7,325 nt of DNA from Bacteroidales bacterium (GCA_020353115.1 CP070687.1:2692880-2700204), one strand, 5' to 3'. Shown: positions 1 to 6,272, numbered from the stretch's first letter. The notes: generated by a model not told the origin, from the sequence alone. Numbers and translations: made by a program.

Positions 1-199
1 ATTCAGGAGACGGAACCCTCACCATGACACGTACTTCATATCCCCTGCTAATAAGTTCAGGTACAAGCCGTCCACCTATATAGCCTGTTGCTCCGGTTAC
101 AAGGATTTTGCCAATTTCGGGTCGTGGCCGGGAAGGGAGATCCGTAACAAGGCTGTCCTCTTTACTCCAGGCTGTATTACCATAAGGTTGGTCCATCAT
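1..199 (-). CDS. NAD(P)-binding Rossmann protein, SDR/NmrA type (N-terminal fragment)
   Basis: Only the first 66 residues are present; the gene runs off the left edge of the window. Reading leftwards from a double ATG at 199/196, about 30 poorly conserved residues are followed by KILVTGATGYIGGRL. This is a classic beta-alpha-beta nucleotide-binding start with the TGxxGxxG glycines at residues 35-42. The next beta strand ends in VRVMVR, where the final Arg (residue 61) is in the usual place for binding the NADP 2'-phosphate. This pattern fits atypical SDR proteins annotated as 'NAD(P)H-binding' or NmrA-like epimerase/reductases; substrate and reaction cannot be told from the fragment. The Met1/Met2 choice is arbitrary and I see no Shine-Dalgarno sequence. 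The gene lies 106 nt downstream of hypA on the same strand, with nothing to link it to hydrogenase maturation. Visible: the Rossmann motif. Inferred: the family. Confidence 0.8.
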   Translation of the reverse strand, partial: MMDQPYGNTAWSKEDSLVTDLPSRPRPEIGKILVTGATGYIGGRLVPELISRGYEVRVMVRVPSPE

Positions 200-305
200 T
201 TGCCAATAGAAAATACCGGTGCAAAATAGTCAAAAAAATGGGATGTATAAGGATTTCAACAGAACCTGTATTGACCTCACGGATAATTAATACGTTAATC
301 CGTAC

Positions 306-647
306 TCATTCCACAGTAAGCGATCTGATCCGTAGTTCTTTACCACGGATTATTTCCTGCCGGTATGATTGACACTTCGGACACGGAGTGAACAAATTAT
401 CTGTTTCAAACTCATAGGTGCAATCCCTGCATCTTGAAAGTCCGTCAATCCGGATATATTTGCATGAAGCATTTTCCAAAATAGTATCTTTGGTTGCAAC
501 ATCCATGGCAAACTTCAATGCATCCATGATCACTCCGGAAAGTTGACCCACCTCAATCTCAATCTCATTCACAACGGTAGCACTTGCATTAGAAGCATAT
601 TCATCTGCAATATCCACAATACTCATTGCAACCGATAGTTCATGCAT
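306..647 (-). CDS. hypA: Hydrogenase maturation nickel metallochaperone HypA
   Basis: HypA binds nickel and, in known systems, works with the GTPase HypB to insert Ni into the large subunit of [NiFe]-hydrogenases in the cytoplasm. The 113-residue length is normal. The protein begins with the invariant Met-His-Glu, in which His2 is part of the nickel site, so the start at 647 is well fixed even though another ATG lies just upstream out of frame. The structural zinc site is complete: C73-x2-C76 and C89-x2-C92 in the C-terminal half. The gene is on the same strand as hypFCDE but is separated from hypE by an oppositely oriented zinc-ribbon gene, so it must have its own promoter, probably in 648-878. 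No hypB lies next to it: downstream is an unrelated SDR-type gene. Its TGA stop at 306-308 has no obvious terminator after it. Confidence 0.96.
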   Translation of the reverse strand: MHELSVAMSIVDIADEYASNASATVVNEIEIEVGQLSGVIMDALKFAMDVATKDTILENASCKYIRIDGLSRCRDCTYEFETDNLFTPCPKCQSYRQEIIRGKELRIRSLTVE

Positions 648-775
648 ACATTCTTAAATTTTCTAATAAAAATCCGTTTCAGGTTTCACAATGATAAACG
701 ACCCTGAAAATCATGTATACCCGGAAAATCCGGAAAAGTTAAGAATTTTTCGTCAAGATTGTACCATTTGAAATT

Positions 776-789
776 ATGATCTACATCAT
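776..789. promoter_or_regulatory. Possible CRP/FNR-type operator
   Basis: A perfect dyad ATGAT-CTAC-ATCAT lies in the 231-bp region between the divergent hypA and zinc-ribbon genes. Its core TGAT-N4-ATCA matches the FNR/DNR consensus (TTGAT-N4-ATCAA) except for the outermost pair. Redox-sensing CRP/FNR regulators controlling hydrogenase accessory genes are well known, which makes the site plausible. The centre (782.5) is about 96 bp from the zinc-ribbon start and about 135 bp from the hypA start. A second pair of the same half-sites, ATGAT at 691-695 and ATCAT at 710-714, is spaced 14 bp apart nearer hypA. Whether any regulator binds is inference. Confidence 0.35.
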
Positions 790-804
790 TGTAGTTCCAA
801 AGAA

Positions 805-812
805 TACATTTT
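805..812 (+). promoter_or_regulatory. Candidate -7 box for the zinc-ribbon gene
   Basis: TACATTTT matches the Bacteroidota -7 consensus TAnnTTTG at five of six fixed positions. It would place transcription initiation near 815-820, roughly 35 bp downstream of the centre of the FNR-like dyad. That is close to, but not exactly at, the spacing of a class II activator site. No convincing -33 TTG lies at the right distance, as might be expected for an activator-dependent promoter. The match is weak and the region is A/T-rich, so chance is a real alternative. Confidence 0.22.
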
Positions 813-878
813 AATTTTACAAACGGTATTTCGGTAAGGTATTAATTTATACAATTGTTCTTAACCTGTTAACATATT

Positions 879-1289
879 ATGGAACATCTGTTTTCTTTCA
901 GCGTGAAATGTCCATACTGCGGCAAAGTTCTGAATGATGATCATCATATGGTCAACAATAAACCCGGCATCAGGCTGAAGGTCCAATCCAGCCGGGAAGA
1001 AGGCATGTTGTGGTTATGCTCTGTTTACGGTTCATATGACCATGAGACAGAACTGGAAATTGCGGATAAAGCGGTAACCCTGTTTTTTTGTCCGCACTGT
1101 GAAAAACCACTGGCCGGAAAAGATGAGTGTGAGGAATGCGGTGCTCCCCTTGTTCATCTAAAGGTGATTGAAGGCGGAAAAGTGATCTTCTGTTCAAGAC
1201 GTGGATGCAGGAAGCATTACATTGCCTTTGAAAACCTCTCCTCTACACTTAAGCAGTTTTATGATGAGTACGGGTATGAACATCAGTAG
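879..1289 (+). CDS. Unrecognised small cysteine-rich zinc-ribbon protein
   Basis: I do not recognise this 136-residue protein with confidence. It is soluble in appearance, with no signal peptide or membrane segment. It has nine cysteines: C11-x2-C14 near the N-terminus, C47 after a hydrophobic MLWL stretch, C71-x2-C74-x9-C84-x2-C87 as a rubredoxin-like zinc-ribbon block (CPHC and CEEC), then C105-x4-C110-x2-H113. The paired CxxC knuckles suggest at least one and perhaps two zinc or iron sites. Between the first knuckle and the ribbon (about 16-68) lies a region that could be a small beta domain. The start at 879 keeps the first knuckle close to the N-terminus; its leader lacks a Shine-Dalgarno sequence. 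The gene stands between hypA and hypE on the opposite strand and ends 21 bp from the hypE stop. A role in redox sensing or metal handling is possible but is only a guess from context and cysteine content. Confidence 0.85.
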   Translation: MEHLFSFSVKCPYCGKVLNDDHHMVNNKPGIRLKVQSSREEGMLWLCSVYGSYDHETELEIADKAVTLFFCPHCEKPLAGKDECEECGAPLVHLKVIEGGKVIFCSRRGCRKHYIAFENLSSTLKQFYDEYGYEHQ

Positions 1290-1310
1290 TTCCCATCCCG
1301 CGGAACAGGG

Positions 1311-2336
1311 TTAGCATATTCTGGGCAGCTGTTCACCGGCAAGCATATCGACGATCCGTTTTCCTCCGATTTCTGTTTTAAGGACCACCTGTCCCGGATG
1401 ATCCTCCACAATTTCCCCGATAACGGAACAGTTTTTGCCAATAGGATCTTTCCTCAGTAAGGAAACAACATCACCTGCCGCTTCGACGGCAACAACAATA
1501 ACAGCTTTCCCTTCATTTGCCATATAGAGGGGGTCGAATCCGAATATTTCACACATACCCTTCACTCCTTCTTTTACCGGGATCCCTACTTCATCAAGTT
1601 CAATACCAAAGCTTTTATCAGCGGCCAGCTCACATAATACCGTTGCCAGTCCGCCGCGTGTGGCATCCCTCATAAACCGGATTTTATCCGTTTTTTTCAG
1701 CACGTCCGCGATCAGATGGTTAAGGCATGCACAGTCGGTTTCAAGTTTTGACTCGAAGCTCAGTGATTCCCTTGCAGATAAAATGGCCACACCATGATCC
1801 CCTACAGTTCCGTTAACTATTATTTTATCCCCGTATCTGATATTTGCCCCCGTACTGATATGAATCCTTTCCGGATCAATAACCCCGATACCGGTAGTAT
1901 TAATAAAGAGTTTATCGCACTGGCCATGGTCGACCACTTTCGTATCCCCGGCAACGATCTTTATTCCAGCCATTCGGGATTCTTCCGCCATGGATTTCAC
2001 GATGGTTTCCAGTTGATCCATTCCGAATCCCTCTTCAATAATAAATGAGGCGCTCATGAATAACGGAATTGCCCCGGAAACCGCCAGGTCATTTACCGTA
2101 CCGCAAACCGCCAGTTTACCTATATCACCGCCGGGAAAGAAGAGCGGGTCAACAACAAACGAATCCGTTGTAAACGCCAGGTTTTCCCTGTTCACTTTCA
2201 CGATGGCCGAATCGGTCTGCGGTGCAAGAATTTCGTTATTAAAATACCGCACAAAAAGATTCCCTGTTAGTTCATGGGACAATTTCCCTCCGCTCCCATG
2301 GCCAAGGGATATGGTTTTACCGAGTTGGTTTCTCAT
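1311..2336 (-). CDS. hypE: Hydrogenase maturation protein HypE (thiocarboxamide dehydratase)
   Basis: HypE accepts a carbamoyl group from HypF on its C-terminal cysteine and dehydrates it with ATP to a thiocyanate, the source of the CN ligands passed to the HypCD iron. It is 341 residues, the usual length, and belongs to the PurM/SelD ATP-binding superfamily. Visible landmarks are HGSGGK at 13-18, TTDSFVVDP at 56-64, GTVNDLAVSGA at 79-89, VAGDTKVV at 128-135, RDATRGGL at 223-230 and NEGK at 274-277. The protein ends exactly in PRIC, whose terminal Cys341 is the acceptor residue, so the 3' end is intact. It is the last gene of the hypFCDE run, 114 nt after hypD across a heptamer repeat array. 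The other three genes overlap, so hypE may be less tightly coupled. Its start is followed directly by the expected N-terminal motif; only a weak GAAAGA precedes it. It converges on the zinc-ribbon gene. Confidence 0.97.
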   Translation of the reverse strand: MRNQLGKTISLGHGSGGKLSHELTGNLFVRYFNNEILAPQTDSAIVKVNRENLAFTTDSFVVDPLFFPGGDIGKLAVCGTVNDLAVSGAIPLFMSASFIIEEGFGMDQLETIVKSMAEESRMAGIKIVAGDTKVVDHGQCDKLFINTTGIGVIDPERIHISTGANIRYGDKIIVNGTVGDHGVAILSARESLSFESKLETDCACLNHLIADVLKKTDKIRFMRDATRGGLATVLCELAADKSFGIELDEVGIPVKEGVKGMCEIFGFDPLYMANEGKAVIVVAVEAAGDVVSLLRKDPIGKNCSVIGEIVEDHPGQVVLKTEIGGKRIVDMLAGEQLPRIC

Positions 2337-2408
2337 TCTTTCGTATTTTGAATTCCCGGCATTCAGTCTCCCGATCCACCAAGGTAAATATTATCCTAAT
2401 CCCTGATA

Positions 2409-2450
2409 CTGAACCCTGAACTCTGAACTCTGAACCCTGAACTCTGAACT
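2409..2450. repeat. CTGAACY heptamer tandem array with 21-bp higher-order period
   Basis: Six heptamers lie in the hypD-hypE gap: CTGAACC, CTGAACT, CTGAACT, then the same three again, followed by a partial CT. The array is therefore an exact tandem duplication of a 21-bp block, with a decayed copy (CTGATA) at 2403-2408. Read along the hyp transcript it is AGTTCAG/GGTTCAG repeats, and the partial unit at its edge supplies two bases of the hypD TAG stop (2451-2453). I have seen similar heptamer runs in intergenic DNA of Bacteroidota, but that is memory rather than a check. Low-complexity slippage is the simplest explanation; no function is evident. Confidence 0.93.
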
Positions 2451-3530
2451 CTACCTATTATACCTGTACCATGCATTGCAGGCTCCTTCATTAGAGACCA
2501 TACAAGCACCTACCGGTAATGATGGATTACAGACGGCTGAAAAAAGTTTGCAATCTTTCGGGTTTTTCAGACCCTTCAGGATCTCACCGCATATACACCC
2601 TTTCGGTTCTTTTGTTTCCTCCACGTCAACGTCGATCATAGTGAATGCATTAAACTGCTCATATGTTTCACGAAGCTGCAGACCGCTGTTTTTCAAGACA
2701 CCCAGGCCCCTCCACCAATCATCAGCCAGGACAAACACCTCCTGGAGAAGCTGCAGGGCTTTCCGGTTTCCGTCCTCTTTTACCGCACGTTTATACTGGA
2801 TTTCGACTTTCGGGTTGTTTTCCTCACATTGCTTTACAAGCATATAAATGGACTGCAGCAGGTCGACCGGTTCAAAACCTGAAATAACACATCCAAGACC
2901 GTATTTCTCGGGAATATTTTTGTAGATTCCTGTCCCTGTTATTGTACTCACATGCCCTGGTGCGATATACCCGTTAAGCTTTACACCTTCATCCGCCAGT
3001 GCTTCCATTGCCGGGGGCATAATCTTGTGAGCACTCAGCAGGAAGAAATTATTCATTTTCTGTTCAAAGGCTTTTCGAATTGCCGCTGCGCTTGTAGGGG
3101 CTGTGGTTTCAAAACCGATACCCAGGAAAACAATTCGTTTCAGCGGATTATCCTTTGCAACACGTAAGGCATCAAGCACGGAATATACAACCCGTATATC
3201 GGCCCCTTTTGCTTTCTCTTTCTCCAGTGAAGATGAAGAACCGGGTACCCTGATCAGGTCTCCGAAGCTAGTAATTATGACGTCATCACGCCGGCTGAGG
3301 GCAACCGACCGATCGATAAACCTGTTACTTGAAACGCAAACGGGGCAGCCAGGTCCGGAGAGCAATCTTATCCTGTCCGGCAACAGTGAGGGAATCCCGA
3401 ATTTCCGGACAGCCATGGTATGACCGCCACACACTTCCATGAAGGAAAGTGGCCCGGTTGATGATCTATCAATTTCCCGGGCAATTTTTTCCGCTAAAGC
3501 CTTGTCCCTGTATTCATCAATATACTTCAT
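2451..3530 (-). CDS. hypD: Hydrogenase maturation iron-sulfur protein HypD
   Basis: HypD is the [4Fe-4S] scaffold that, with HypC, holds the iron while CN and CO are attached. The 359-residue length is typical. Key elements are all present: EVCGGHTM at 32-39 with Cys34 and His37, GPGCPVC at 59-65 with Cys62 and Cys65, GFETTAPTSA at 139-148, SAHKIMPP at 166-173 and APGHVSTITG at 190-199. C-terminal cysteines at 312, 314, 327, 334, 343 and 351 lie in GCICGEILKG and the PVGACMVSNEGAC tail and include the iron-sulfur cluster ligands. The ATG is embedded in the hypC stop (ATGA, 4-nt overlap), the hallmark of translational coupling, which also fixes the start. The TAG stop touches the heptamer array. 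No truncation or missing residue was seen. Confidence 0.97.
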   Translation of the reverse strand: MKYIDEYRDKALAEKIAREIDRSSTGPLSFMEVCGGHTMAVRKFGIPSLLPDRIRLLSGPGCPVCVSSNRFIDRSVALSRRDDVIITSFGDLIRVPGSSSSLEKEKAKGADIRVVYSVLDALRVAKDNPLKRIVFLGIGFETTAPTSAAAIRKAFEQKMNNFFLLSAHKIMPPAMEALADEGVKLNGYIAPGHVSTITGTGIYKNIPEKYGLGCVISGFEPVDLLQSIYMLVKQCEENNPKVEIQYKRAVKEDGNRKALQLLQEVFVLADDWWRGLGVLKNSGLQLRETYEQFNAFTMIDVDVEETKEPKGCICGEILKGLKNPKDCKLFSAVCNPSLPVGACMVSNEGACNAWYRYNR

Positions 3531-3781
3531 ACCCCTGGCCTGCCTTCTTCCTGATCCATTCGTTTGTCAAGATCCTCCAGTTCTTTGAAAAGCCGTAATG
3601 TTTCCATGGCTTCTTCCTCACTGATCTTCTGAAGCGCAAATCCGGTATGGAGGAGTATATAATCGCCAACCCGAATATCATCAACGATCTGAAGGCTCGC
3701 ATTGCAGATAGTTTCTCCTACGGCAACCCTGGCCATATCTCCATCAATGGATAATACTTTCGCCGGTACACTTAAACACAT
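3527..3781 (-). CDS. hypC: Hydrogenase maturation chaperone HypC/HybG
   Basis: HypC is a small chaperone that pairs with HypD to build the Fe(CN)2CO unit and then escorts it to the hydrogenase large-subunit precursor. The protein is 84 residues and opens with the diagnostic MCLSVPAKV. Cys2, exposed after Met removal, is the iron-binding and partner-binding residue, and Pro6 is conserved. A second family motif, VGDYILLHTGFAL, lies at 38-50 and includes His45. The C-terminal 30 residues are charged and probably helical, as usual. The start at 3781 is fixed by the need for Cys at position 2 and overlaps the end of hypF by 10 nt; the stop overlaps the hypD start by 4 nt. Only one hypC copy is in the window, so it cannot be said which hydrogenase it serves. 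Confidence 0.97.
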   Translation of the reverse strand: MCLSVPAKVLSIDGDMARVAVGETICNASLQIVDDIRVGDYILLHTGFALQKISEEEAMETLRLFKELEDLDKRMDQEEGRPGV

Positions 3782-6042
3782 GATATTTCTTTTCTTTTTG
3801 CGGCAACTATTAGTTGCCCGAGGGCAATACCTCCGTCGTTGGCCGGAACCTGGTGAGGGATGAAAACTTCAAGACCTTCTTTTTTCAGCCTGTTCTCGAT
3901 CCTTTCAAGTATATATTTATTCTGGAAAGTCCCCCCGGATAATACTACTTTCCGGATGGTGGATTTCCCGGCCAGATCCGATACGGCAGCAAATATAAGC
4001 GAAATTATCGTATTGTGAAATCTGGCAGATATGACCGAACGGGGAACATTGGAAACCACATCGGCCACCACCCCGCGGATTGTCTCTTCAAAGGAGATCT
4101 TTTCCTGCAGTCTGAAACCATATTCCTCATCATATCCCTGTTCAATTATGGATTCAAGTCTCATAGGTGCCTCGGCATGAAAATCCGAATGGGTACAAAG
4201 GCTGGTTATCGCCGCAATGGCATCAAATAATCTTCCTGCGCTCGAAGTGAGGGGGCAGTTTATCTTTTTCCTGATGGCTTCCAAAATAAGTTGAATATCA
4301 TGCCCACGGATTTTTTGAATAAATGGAAGGTTCAGGGAAAGGAATTCCTCCCCGAAAAAACGGTAAAGGTATGAAATAGCCATACGCCAGGGTTCTTCCG
4401 TAGCTTTATCACCTCCCGGCATAGGGATGTATTCAAAATGACAGGGCCTGGTATAATCCGCCAATCCGCAAATGAGAAATTCTCCTCCCCAAATATTCTG
4501 ATCATCCCCATACCCGATACCGTCAAAGCTGACACCAATTACCTTCTCATCAAGGCCATATTCTGCCATGCATGATGCAATATGCGCATGGTGATGCTGC
4601 ACTCTTATAGTTTCAAGGCCGGATTCAAGGGCATATTTTGTCGACAGGTAATCCGGATGCATGTCGCATACCACCGTATGGGGTTCTACCCTGAAGATCT
4701 TCATGAATTGTTTGATAGATTCGGTATAAAACCGGTATGTTTCCAGGTTTTTGAGATCACCGATATGCTGGCTCATTATTGCCTGTCTCCCTTTCCCGAT
4801 ACAGAAGCAATTAACAAGTTCAGCTCCGGTGGCCAGAATGCGGTCAACCTCATGCCGAACCCGGATGGGAGTAGGGACATAGCCCCTTGACCGGCGTATT
4901 TTCCTGACCCGATCGTTTACGACCATTACTACCGAGTCATCCGTTCGGTTATAAATATTCCTGTCATAATCCAGAAGGGCATCGACCCTGCCTGATAGTT
5001 TTTCCATTGCTTTCTCATTGTCGATCAGAATCGGTTGTTCAGAAATATTTCCACTGGTAAGAACTATTGCGGGAATATCCAGGAGGCTAAAAAGCATGTA
5101 ATGAGCCGGCATATACGGAAGCATGGCACCGATGGTCTTAAATCCGACACTTACATCGGGGGCAAGATGCTTTTTTGCCTGAACAAGAACGATGGGGCGT
5201 CTCCAGGAGGTAATGACAGACTCTTCCGTCTTATTTATGATAGCATACGATTTCAGCTGTGTAAGGTCGCTGAACATAACGGCAAAGGGTTTCCCGTCGC
5301 GGTCCTTTGCAATCCGTAATCGTCTAACTGCTTCCTCGTTTGTGGCATCGCACGCAATGAAAAATCCTCCCAATCCTTTTATAGCTAAAATTTCCCCGTC
5401 ATGAATTAACCGGGCCACATGAGGAATAATGGTTCCCAGATCTGCATATTCCTCCCCATTATGGATCAGACGGTATTGCGGGCCGCAATTGAGACATGCC
5501 ACAGGTTGTGCATGGAATCTGCGGTCGAGTATATTTTTATATTCCGATTCACATACACTACACATTTTGAATACCGACATGGTTGTCCTGTTCCGGTCAT
5601 AGGGAAGATCTTCAATTATTGTAAACCTCGGTCCGCAGTTGGTACAATTTATAAATGGATAATCAATGCGATGTTCCTGGTGTTCCATATCCTCAAGACA
5701 GTCGGAACAAACAGCGATATCCGGACTGACCTCGGTTATCTCCTCAGAGATATCGGAACTCCCGAGGATCTCGAATCCCTGAATCAGCTCTGGTTCAACC
5801 AGGCTACGTGTAACCGAAAGAATCCGCGATGCCAGGGGAGCATCCGTTTCAAGATCCCTCATGAATCCTTCAAGGTCCGGGAATTCACCTTCTGCCCGTA
5901 TTATAACACCATCGTTCCTGTTCTCAACCCATCCGTTGAGTTTGTGCTTCCGGGCAATCCGGTAAATAAAAGGCCTGAATCCTACTCCCTGGACAAGCCC
6001 TTTAACCTGAATTCTATATGATAAATGCTTTAGTAATGCCAT
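3772..6042 (-). CDS. hypF: Carbamoyltransferase HypF, hydrogenase maturation
   Basis: HypF uses carbamoyl phosphate and ATP to make carbamoyl-AMP and passes the carbamoyl group to the HypE C-terminal cysteine. At 756 residues it is full length, with the normal four-part layout. First is an acylphosphatase domain (about 8-95, GLVQGVGFRPF at 15-25 with Arg23, and Asn41). Then come two zinc fingers: C112-x2-C115-x17-C133-x2-C136, then C161-x2-C164-x18-C183-x2-C186. A YrdC-like domain follows (about 203-390, with KGLGGF, KDRDGKPFAVM and SGNISEQPI). Last is a Kae1-like carbamoyltransferase domain (about 400-756) with HHHAH at 483-487, DGIGYGDD at 507-514, SAGRLFDA at 601-608, SGGTFQN at 702-708 and NDGG at 735-738. 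The first zinc-finger spacer is one residue shorter than the x18 I know from E. coli HypF, a minor difference. It is the first gene of the hypFCDE run, so the promoter should lie in 6043-6272. No Shine-Dalgarno sequence precedes the ATG, and no other Met occurs before the acylphosphatase motif. Confidence 0.98.
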   Translation of the reverse strand: MALLKHLSYRIQVKGLVQGVGFRPFIYRIARKHKLNGWVENRNDGVIIRAEGEFPDLEGFMRDLETDAPLASRILSVTRSLVEPELIQGFEILGSSDISEEITEVSPDIAVCSDCLEDMEHQEHRIDYPFINCTNCGPRFTIIEDLPYDRNRTTMSVFKMCSVCESEYKNILDRRFHAQPVACLNCGPQYRLIHNGEEYADLGTIIPHVARLIHDGEILAIKGLGGFFIACDATNEEAVRRLRIAKDRDGKPFAVMFSDLTQLKSYAIINKTEESVITSWRRPIVLVQAKKHLAPDVSVGFKTIGAMLPYMPAHYMLFSLLDIPAIVLTSGNISEQPILIDNEKAMEKLSGRVDALLDYDRNIYNRTDDSVVMVVNDRVRKIRRSRGYVPTPIRVRHEVDRILATGAELVNCFCIGKGRQAIMSQHIGDLKNLETYRFYTESIKQFMKIFRVEPHTVVCDMHPDYLSTKYALESGLETIRVQHHHAHIASCMAEYGLDEKVIGVSFDGIGYGDDQNIWGGEFLICGLADYTRPCHFEYIPMPGGDKATEEPWRMAISYLYRFFGEEFLSLNLPFIQKIRGHDIQLILEAIRKKINCPLTSSAGRLFDAIAAITSLCTHSDFHAEAPMRLESIIEQGYDEEYGFRLQEKISFEETIRGVVADVVSNVPRSVISARFHNTIISLIFAAVSDLAGKSTIRKVVLSGGTFQNKYILERIENRLKKEGLEVFIPHQVPANDGGIALGQLIVAAKRKEISCV

Positions 6043-6103
6043 TCGGTTTTACCGTGCCGGTCTTTATTGAATCCACTAAAATACAAACTAAATATGACAT
6101 AGA

Positions 6104-6225
6104 GTCCCGGGGTGAGAAACGGGATCCTGCAAGATCAAAACGTGTGGAAAAACATGATCCCTTGAATCCTGAAAAGCAGCCCGGGACAGATCCCGCATCT
6201 GTTTGACGTTAAGAAGGATCCCGTT
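6104..6225. other. Inverted-repeat-rich intergenic element between hypF and the DHOD-like gene
   Basis: Within the 230-bp divergent gap (6043-6272) several perfect inverted repeats overlap. GTCCCGGG at 6104-6111 pairs with CCCGGGAC at 6180-6187. AACGGGATCCT at 6118-6128 pairs with AGGATCCCGTT at 6215-6225. ACAGAT at 6186-6191 pairs with ATCTGT at 6197-6202 around a CCCGC loop. CAAGATCA at 6130-6137 pairs with TGAT at 6155-6158 plus CTTG at 6161-6164, across a 2-nt bulge. The first and third helices share bases 6186-6187, and the first and second would cross as a pseudoknot, so alternative folds are possible. The hexamer GATCCC or its complement occurs four times, at 6121, 6156, 6189 and 6217. 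The repeats are visible in the sequence. Whether this is a structured leader RNA, an operator array or a decayed mobile element is unknown. The orientation is also unclear because the arms are symmetric. Confidence 0.45.
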
Positions 6226-6255
6226 GGGTTTTTGATTCATTTTATAGTACCTTTA
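6224..6255 (+). promoter_or_regulatory. Candidate Bacteroidota-type promoter for the DHOD-like gene
   Basis: TACCTTTA at 6248-6255 matches the -7 box TAnnTTTG except for the last base. A TTG at 6224-6226 lies 21 bp upstream, within the range reported for the -33 element in Bacteroides. Initiation near 6262 would leave only about ten bases of leader before the ATG at 6273. It would also put the inverted-repeat element upstream of the transcript, which argues for operators rather than a leader RNA on this strand. Both boxes are short and A/T-rich sequence surrounds them, so the call is weak. Confidence 0.25.
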
Positions 6256-6272
6256 AAATAAAAAACAAGGTT

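Noticed and set aside
281..301. Hairpin after hypA as a terminator
   Set aside because: The GGATTAA/TTAA-TCC pairing needs a 3-nt bulge and is A/T-rich with no following T-run.
1290..1310. Possible bidirectional terminator between the zinc-ribbon gene and hypE
   Set aside because: The 21-bp gap has only a weak TTCC/GGAA pairing and no T-run on either strand.
1794..2406. Plus-strand open frames opposite hypE
   Set aside because: They are shadows of hypE, whose family motifs account for the reading frame.
2409..2450. CRISPR array or attachment site
   Set aside because: The units are 7 bp with no spacers; this is a simple tandem repeat.
3517..3702. 61-codon minus-strand frame within hypC
   Set aside because: It is an alternative frame of the well-supported hypC, lacks any recognisable motif, and ends inside hypD.
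5419..6021. 200-codon open frame on the plus strand
   Set aside because: It lies entirely antisense to hypF, whose acylphosphatase and zinc-finger motifs occupy the same bases; the translation shows no domain.
6018..6206. 62-codon plus-strand frame between hypF and the DHOD-like gene
   Set aside because: It overlaps the hypF start, has low-complexity polar composition and runs through the inverted repeats; no sign of coding constraint.
6118..6225. MITE-like element with 11-bp terminal inverted repeats
   Set aside because: No target-site duplication flanks the arms (GTGAGA on the left, GGGTTT on the right), and no other copy is in the window.
6104..6230. Resemblance of ACAGAT-CCCGC-ATCTGT to the P6 hairpin of cobalamin riboswitches
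   Set aside because: The GCCACTG segment and the B12 box are absent, and the preceding GGTG-like arm is about 60 nt too far away, so the match is confined to one small hairpin.
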